A stretch of DNA of 64,000 bases from CAWAXW01 sp963786155 (GTDB lineage: Bacteria; Actinomycetota; CADDZG01; WHSQ01). Location: NCBI GenBank assembly GCA_963786155.1, contig CAWAXW010000006.1, positions 1,302,001 to 1,366,000 on the forward strand, in the 5' to 3' direction. Shown here piece by piece: positions 59,830 to 64,000 of this stretch (position 1 is its first letter; each line of letters opens with the position of its first letter). The translations under genes and the position numbers were made by a program. Under the pieces are notes generated by a model. It was given only the letters and a program-made list of their open reading frames with translations, was not told where the DNA came from and ran no database searches.

Positions 59830-60663
59830 TTGGAGGGAGCAACCGACCCGGTCGACGGTTTAACCGAGGCGCCGGAGGACTCGGCTCCGGCCCCGGGCCG
59901 ACTGGGTGACGCCGTTTCGATAGAGAGCGTCGTCCGCGGAGACCAAGAGACGAAGAAGCCGGTCCGGTCCGGTGCCGGCTCGACGCCGCCGCAACCGCGG
60001 AGCGAGATCACGCTGGACGACGTCCAGGGGCACGACGGCGTCAAGACGTTCATCTCGCTGGCCGACCGGCATCTCGGCGAGCTTGGCTACACCGAACATG
60101 GATTCCGCCACGCCGGTCTGGTGGCGAAGATCGCCTACAACGTCCTGCACCGGCTCGAGTTCGACGATCGTTTCGCAGAGCTCGGAGCCATCGCCGGCTA
60201 CCTGCACGACATGGGCAACTTCGTGTCGAGGACGATGCACTCTCAGACGGGGGCCGCGATCACGTACAGCCTCCTTCGTGAGATCGGTATGACCTACGGC
60301 GAGATCGGCGTGATCCTGGCCGGGATCGGCAACCACGAAGAAGAGTTCGGCAACCCCGTGAACCCCGTCGGCGCCGCCCTGATCGTGGCCGACAAGTCGG
60401 ATGTCCATCGCAGCCGCGTACGCGTCAAGGACCCCAACCTCTTCGACATCCACGATCGGGTGAACCATGCCGTGGAACACTCCTTCCTGCGCGTCGACAC
60501 CAACGCGCGTACCCTGACGCTCGAATTGAAGGTGGATACGGAGATTGCCGGCCTGATGGAGTACTTCGAGATCTTCCTCTCGCGCATGGTGATGTGCCGC
60601 CGCGCCGCCGAATACCTCGAGTGTCAATTCAAGATCGACATCAATGGGACGAAGCTCTTATGA
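59830..60663 (+). CDS. HD-domain phosphohydrolase
   Basis: 277 residues, start TTG 59830. The N-terminal 60 residues are low complexity; then an HD domain with HGFRHAGLVAKIAYNVLHR, AGYLHDMGNFVSRTMHSQ, and a later GNHEEEFGNPVNPVGAALIV. Metal-binding H and D residues are present. It lies between yajC and secD in the same operon; the reason is unclear. It may act on nucleotides. The stop overlaps secD ATG. Confidence 0.82.
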   Translation: MEGATDPVDGLTEAPEDSAPAPGRLGDAVSIESVVRGDQETKKPVRSGAGSTPPQPRSEITLDDVQGHDGVKTFISLADRHLGELGYTEHGFRHAGLVAKIAYNVLHRLEFDDRFAELGAIAGYLHDMGNFVSRTMHSQTGAAITYSLLREIGMTYGEIGVILAGIGNHEEEFGNPVNPVGAALIVADKSDVHRSRVRVKDPNLFDIHDRVNHAVEHSFLRVDTNARTLTLELKVDTEIAGLMEYFEIFLSRMVMCRRAAEYLECQFKIDINGTKLL

Positions 60664-62111
60664 AGACGGGTCGCTACAAGTTCAATCTCTTCCTGTCCCT
60701 GTTCGTCGCCTTCGGGGGCTTGACCTACGTCCTCGTGACCGAGCAGGCACCGCGTTTGGGGCTCGACCTCGAGGGCGGGATCAGCGTCATCCTTTCGGCC
60801 ACGGGCGAAGACCTCGACGAGGGGGTTCTGGATAAGACGGTCGAAGTCATCCGGCAGCGAGTCGACGAGCTGGGAGTGGCCGAGCCCGAGGTGACGCGCG
60901 GAGAAGAGAACATCTTCGTCCAACTTCCCGGCGTAGAGAACGAAGAGCGCGCGCTCGAGCTGATCGGCACGACCGCGCAGCTGACCTTCCGCGAGGTGCT
61001 CGAGACGATCCCGCCCCCGAGGGGCGGAAAAGAGCAGACCGTTACGGCCACCGCCGAGGTTGGACCCGAGCTCGACGACGAGGAAGTCATCTATCCGGAC
61101 TCCACAGACGAAACGATCCTCTACCGGCTCTCTCCGGCCGCCGTCAGCGGGGACGTGATCACCAATGCGGACGCCTCCCCCGATCCCAATACGGGCGTGG
61201 ATTGGTTCGTCGAGATCGAGATGAACGAGGAAGGCACCGAAGACTGGGCCACGCTGACCAGCGACCAGGCATGCCAGCGAGACGAGGGGAAAGACGACCG
61301 GATAGCCATCGTGCTCGACGGCGAGGTCGTGGCCGCCCCGGGGATGCAAGCTCCCGATGCGGGGGGGTCCGGGGTCGAGTGCGGAACCGGCATCGACGAC
61401 GGGAAGTCGGTGATCGACACCCCGGGCAACCCGGACGCGGACTCACCCACCACGAGCGAGGAAGAGGCGAAGGACCTGGCCCTCGTCTTGCGCTACGGGT
61501 CCCTGCCCATCACCCTCGAGCAACAAGAGGTCAATCAGGTGTCGCCGACGCTCGGAACCGACTCGCTGAACGCCGGACTTCAGGCCGGGCTGCTGGGACT
61601 CTTCCTCGTGATGCTCTACATGATCGTGTACTACCGAGCCCTTGGGTTCATCGTGTGGCTCGGCCTCGCCATCTTCGCTTCCCTGATCTACACGATCATG
61701 ACGTTGCTGAGTGAAACCGCCGGCCTCGCGCTGACCCTCGCCGGTGTCGCCGGAATCATCGTGTCCATCGGTGTGACCGCGGACTCGTACATCGTTGCGT
61801 TCGAGCGTCTGAAGGACGAAGTAAGGGCAGGGAAGTCTGTCCGTGCCGCAGTCGAGCGAGGAATGAGCCGATCGTTCAAGACGATCTTGGTTGCAGACTT
61901 CGTAACCGGCTCCGGGGCGATAATCCTGTTCTTCCTCGCCGTCGGGGCAGTGCGGGGCTTCGCCCTAACTCTTGGTCTGGCGACGATCGCCGATGTGCTC
62001 GTTGCCTACTTCTACACGCGTTCGGCGGTCCACCTACTGGCGCGCACGAAACGGTTCTCAGGGACCGGTTTCTTCAGCTTGCGCAGGGCTCTCGGGGAGG
62101 TGGACTCGTGA
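60660..62111 (+). CDS. secD: Protein translocase subunit SecD
   Basis: 483 residues. The N-terminal TM is followed by LGLDLEGGISVILSATGEDL, a large extracytoplasmic P1 domain, and five further TM segments near the C-terminus (GLLGLFLVMLYMIVYYRALG, TADSYIVAFERLKDEVRAGK). SecD with SecF uses the proton gradient to pull preproteins. ATG 60660 overlaps the HD gene. Intact. The 4-bp overlap with secF indicates coupling. Confidence 0.95.
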   Translation: MKTGRYKFNLFLSLFVAFGGLTYVLVTEQAPRLGLDLEGGISVILSATGEDLDEGVLDKTVEVIRQRVDELGVAEPEVTRGEENIFVQLPGVENEERALELIGTTAQLTFREVLETIPPPRGGKEQTVTATAEVGPELDDEEVIYPDSTDETILYRLSPAAVSGDVITNADASPDPNTGVDWFVEIEMNEEGTEDWATLTSDQACQRDEGKDDRIAIVLDGEVVAAPGMQAPDAGGSGVECGTGIDDGKSVIDTPGNPDADSPTTSEEEAKDLALVLRYGSLPITLEQQEVNQVSPTLGTDSLNAGLQAGLLGLFLVMLYMIVYYRALGFIVWLGLAIFASLIYTIMTLLSETAGLALTLAGVAGIIVSIGVTADSYIVAFERLKDEVRAGKSVRAAVERGMSRSFKTILVADFVTGSGAIILFFLAVGAVRGFALTLGLATIADVLVAYFYTRSAVHLLARTKRFSGTGFFSLRRALGEVDS

Positions 62112-63252
62112 GCAAGGGTTTGCTCTCCCGGCTCTATCACGGCGACACCAAGATCGATTTCATCGGCCGCCGCCGGACGTGGTTCGCGATCTCGGGTGTG
62201 GTCGTCGCCCTCTGTCTCCTGTCGATCGCGGTCAGGGGGCTCAACTTCGGGATCGAGTTCGAGGGAGGGCTCCAGATCAAGGTGCCCGTGGCAGAAGACG
62301 GCCCCCTCGGCGACGTGGAGGACCTCGACGTCATCTCTGCGGTCCGCGACGACATCGGGGTCGATGCCCAGATCCAGGTGGAGGGCGAGGGCTCAGACCG
62401 TGGCGTGATCGTCCAGATCAAGGAGGTCGGCGAGGAAGAGGCCGTCGAGATCGAGTCGGCGGTCGAGGACACGGTCGGCGGGGAAGTGACCGACCGCCAG
62501 CAGATCGGGAGCAAGTGGGGGGGCGAGATCACCCGGAAGGCGCTGCGTGCGCTCCTGATCTTCCTGGTCGTGATCGTGGCCTTCATCTCCTGGCGGTTCG
62601 AATGGAAGATGGCGATCGCGTCGATGATCGCCCTCATCCACGACCTCATCATCACGGCAGGCGTTTACTCGCTCATCGGCTTCGAAGTCACCCCCTCGAC
62701 CGTGATCGCGATCCTGACGATCCTGGGTTATTCCCTGTACGACACGGTCGTCGTGTTCGACAAGCTCGAAGAGAACACGACCGTTCTCGCGGCAACGGGG
62801 CGCATGACCTATGCGGACGCCGCCAACCTTTCTTTGAACCAGGTGTTCATGCGTTCGCTGAACACGTCCCTGGCCACCATCCTCCCGGTCGGCGCATTGC
62901 TCGCTGTGGGTGCCGGCCTTCTCGGTGCCGAGACGCTGAAGGACCTCGCACTGTCGCTCTTCGTCGGGCCTACTCGTCGGCGCCTACTCATCGATCTTCG
63001 TCGCCAGTCCCGGTGCTGTCGGTGTGGAAAGAGCGGGAGCCGCTCTATCGCAACGTTCGCGAGAAGGCTCTGCGCAACGCCCGTAAGGCTGCAGCCGCCG
63101 CACCCGAGGCGGATGGCCCGGCGGAGGAGGGCGAGGAGGCCACTCCCGCCGCGGTTTCAGTGGCAGCGAAGAAGCCGACTTCTGCAAGTCCAGGTGCGGC
63201 CCCTCGCTCCAGAGCAGGAAGCAAGAAGGTCAAACGCCGCAAGCGGAGGTAG
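62108..63252 (+). CDS. secF: Protein translocase subunit SecF, with two apparent +1 disruptions
   Basis: About 380 residues. It starts MSKGLLSRLYHGDTKIDFIG, has LNFGIEFEGGLQIKV and the TM segments LGYSLYDTVVVFDKLEENT and NTSLATILPVGALLAVGAG. Extra bases near 62962 and 63010 break the last membrane segment; removing both gives FVGLLVGAYSSIFVASPVLSVWKEREPL and then an Ala/Lys-rich tail to 63252. Function as for SecD. Confidence 0.92.
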
Positions 63253-63254
63253 CT

Positions 63255-63788
63255 ATGACCCACCAGCCCAATCACGAGTGGCTCAAGGAACACATCCGCG
63301 ACATCCCGGATTTCCCCAAGCCCGGGATCGTCTTCAAGGACATCACTCCGTTGCTCGCCGATCCGAAGGCCTTCACGTATTCGATCGACGCGATCGCGCA
63401 CCACTTCGATCGCGATCAGATCGACAAGGTCCTCGGGATCGAGGCGCGAGGGTTCATGGTCGCCGCCCCCTTGGCCTACCGGATCACGGCCGGCCTGATC
63501 CCCGTTCGGAAGAAGGGCAAGCTCCCGTGGGAGGTCGAGTCCCAGGAATACGAGCTGGAGTACGGCGTCGACCACCTCGAGGTCCATCGTGACGCGATCG
63601 ACTCGGGGGACCGCATCCTGATCGTCGACGACGTCCTGGCAACGGGAGGGACCGCCGAGGCGACGGCATCGCTGACCGAAAGATGCGGGGGGAAGGTAGC
63701 CGGCATCGCGACGCTGATGGAGCTCGGCTTCCTCGGAGGACGCGAGCGACTGGGCAATTACGAGGTCTACAGCCTCATCAGTTACTAG
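63255..63788 (+). CDS. apt: Adenine phosphoribosyltransferase
   Basis: 177 residues. It has IPDFPKPGIVFKDITPLL, VLGIEARGFMVAAPLAYR and the PRPP loop ILIVDDVLATGGTAEATASL. It salvages adenine to AMP. Starts 3 bp after secF. Intact. In many actinobacteria relA follows; here the next frame is cut by the edge. Confidence 0.95.
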   Translation: MTHQPNHEWLKEHIRDIPDFPKPGIVFKDITPLLADPKAFTYSIDAIAHHFDRDQIDKVLGIEARGFMVAAPLAYRITAGLIPVRKKGKLPWEVESQEYELEYGVDHLEVHRDAIDSGDRILIVDDVLATGGTAEATASLTERCGGKVAGIATLMELGFLGGRERLGNYEVYSLISY

Positions 63789-63898
63789 CTACAAATGGCT
63801 ACGAGTGGCTAGCTAGGACTCCAACTTTCTTCGGCACGAGAGAAACCAAGGGCGCAAAGTCCCTGTTGCTTCGCGAAACCTCTAACTACGCTGGGCTC

Positions 63899-64000
63899 GT
63901 GACCGCTCAGGAAGGTACGGCTCATGATGGTGGAGAGCGCCGATCGCTGCGCTACATCAGGCTGGCCGCCTTCCTTGCCCGGCAACCGGACAACGTCGAA
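63899..64000 (+). CDS. Partial ORF at right window edge, unknown
   Basis: GTG 63899 opens a frame to the edge, giving the 34 residues MTAQEGTAHDGGERRSLRYI and RLAAFLARQPDNVE. No recognised domain. relA is often found at this place, but these residues do not show a RelA N-terminus clearly. The 110 bp before it hold no gene I can support. Confidence 0.35.
   Translation, partial: MTAQEGTAHDGGERRSLRYIRLAAFLARQPDNVE

Noticed and set aside
63820..63895. c-di-GMP-I (GEMM) riboswitch before the right-edge ORF
   Set aside because: AAACC and GCGCAAAG are present, but the hairpin that should separate them is missing and the spacing is too short.

Overview
The window is about 64 kb of high-GC DNA with closely packed genes. 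The order thrS - HIT - pgsA - PIM acyltransferase - pimA - pdxS - pdxT - yebC - ruvCAB - yajC - secD - secF - apt, the dnaK-grpE-dnaJ-hspR operon, and phosphatidylinositol-mannoside genes are all typical of Actinomycetota. High GC plus many genes with no recognised role suggest an environmental, probably deep-branching actinobacterium. I cannot place it more precisely from the sequence alone.

Layout. 1-12.2 kb: the 5' part of dinB (minus, cut by the left edge), a divergent amidase, an HD-GYP / anti-sigma kinase / STAS antagonist / HD-GYP operon, uvrB, a MATE transporter and a GGDEF-EAL protein. 12.2-21.2 kb: a small peptide gene, a DUF5317 membrane protein, a secreted M4-type metalloprotease, a class V aminotransferase, uvrA and a patatin-like lipase. 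21.2-25.9 kb: an accessory-looking patch with tRNA-Val(CAC), two secreted RTX-type proteins, an AbiEi/DUF559-like gene and three copies of a 47-bp hairpin repeat. 25.9-31.7 kb: an alpha/beta-hydrolase-cyclase, a sugar dehydrogenase, a Crp-family regulator, a Gmad2 lipoprotein and a gamma-glutamyltransferase homologue. 31.7-36.5 kb: the HspR-type chaperone operon and a 2-hydroxyacid dehydrogenase. 36.5-40.9 kb: zincin-motif exported proteins, a MidA-type methyltransferase, a TPR-like protein and a DUF2090 protein. 40.9-64 kb: the conserved actinobacterial block (thrS to apt), interrupted by transporters, a second cyclase-like gene and a CGNR regulator.

How the genes fit together. Signalling is prominent: two HD-GYP phosphodiesterases and one GGDEF-EAL protein point to c-di-GMP, two class III cyclase domains and a Crp-family regulator point to cyclic nucleotides, and an RsbW/RsbV-like pair sits between the two HD-GYP genes. 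Other groups are DNA repair (dinB, uvrB, uvrA, ruvCAB), PIM lipid synthesis (pgsA, patA, pimA), PLP synthesis (pdxST) and Sec export (yajC, secDF).

Quality warning. Many genes whose products are otherwise well conserved are broken by single-base indels, which I infer from the protein reading on either side. I count about 26 apparent +1 insertions and 3 apparent -1 deletions: seven in uvrA, five in thrS, two each in dnaK, secF and the M4 protease, and one each in uvrB, the GGDEF-EAL gene, the aminotransferase, a cyclase, the DUF2090 gene, an MA-type peptidase, the EF-G-like gene, patA, pimA, yebC and yajC. Consensus error is the simplest explanation. I report each such gene as one CDS spanning its full extent.
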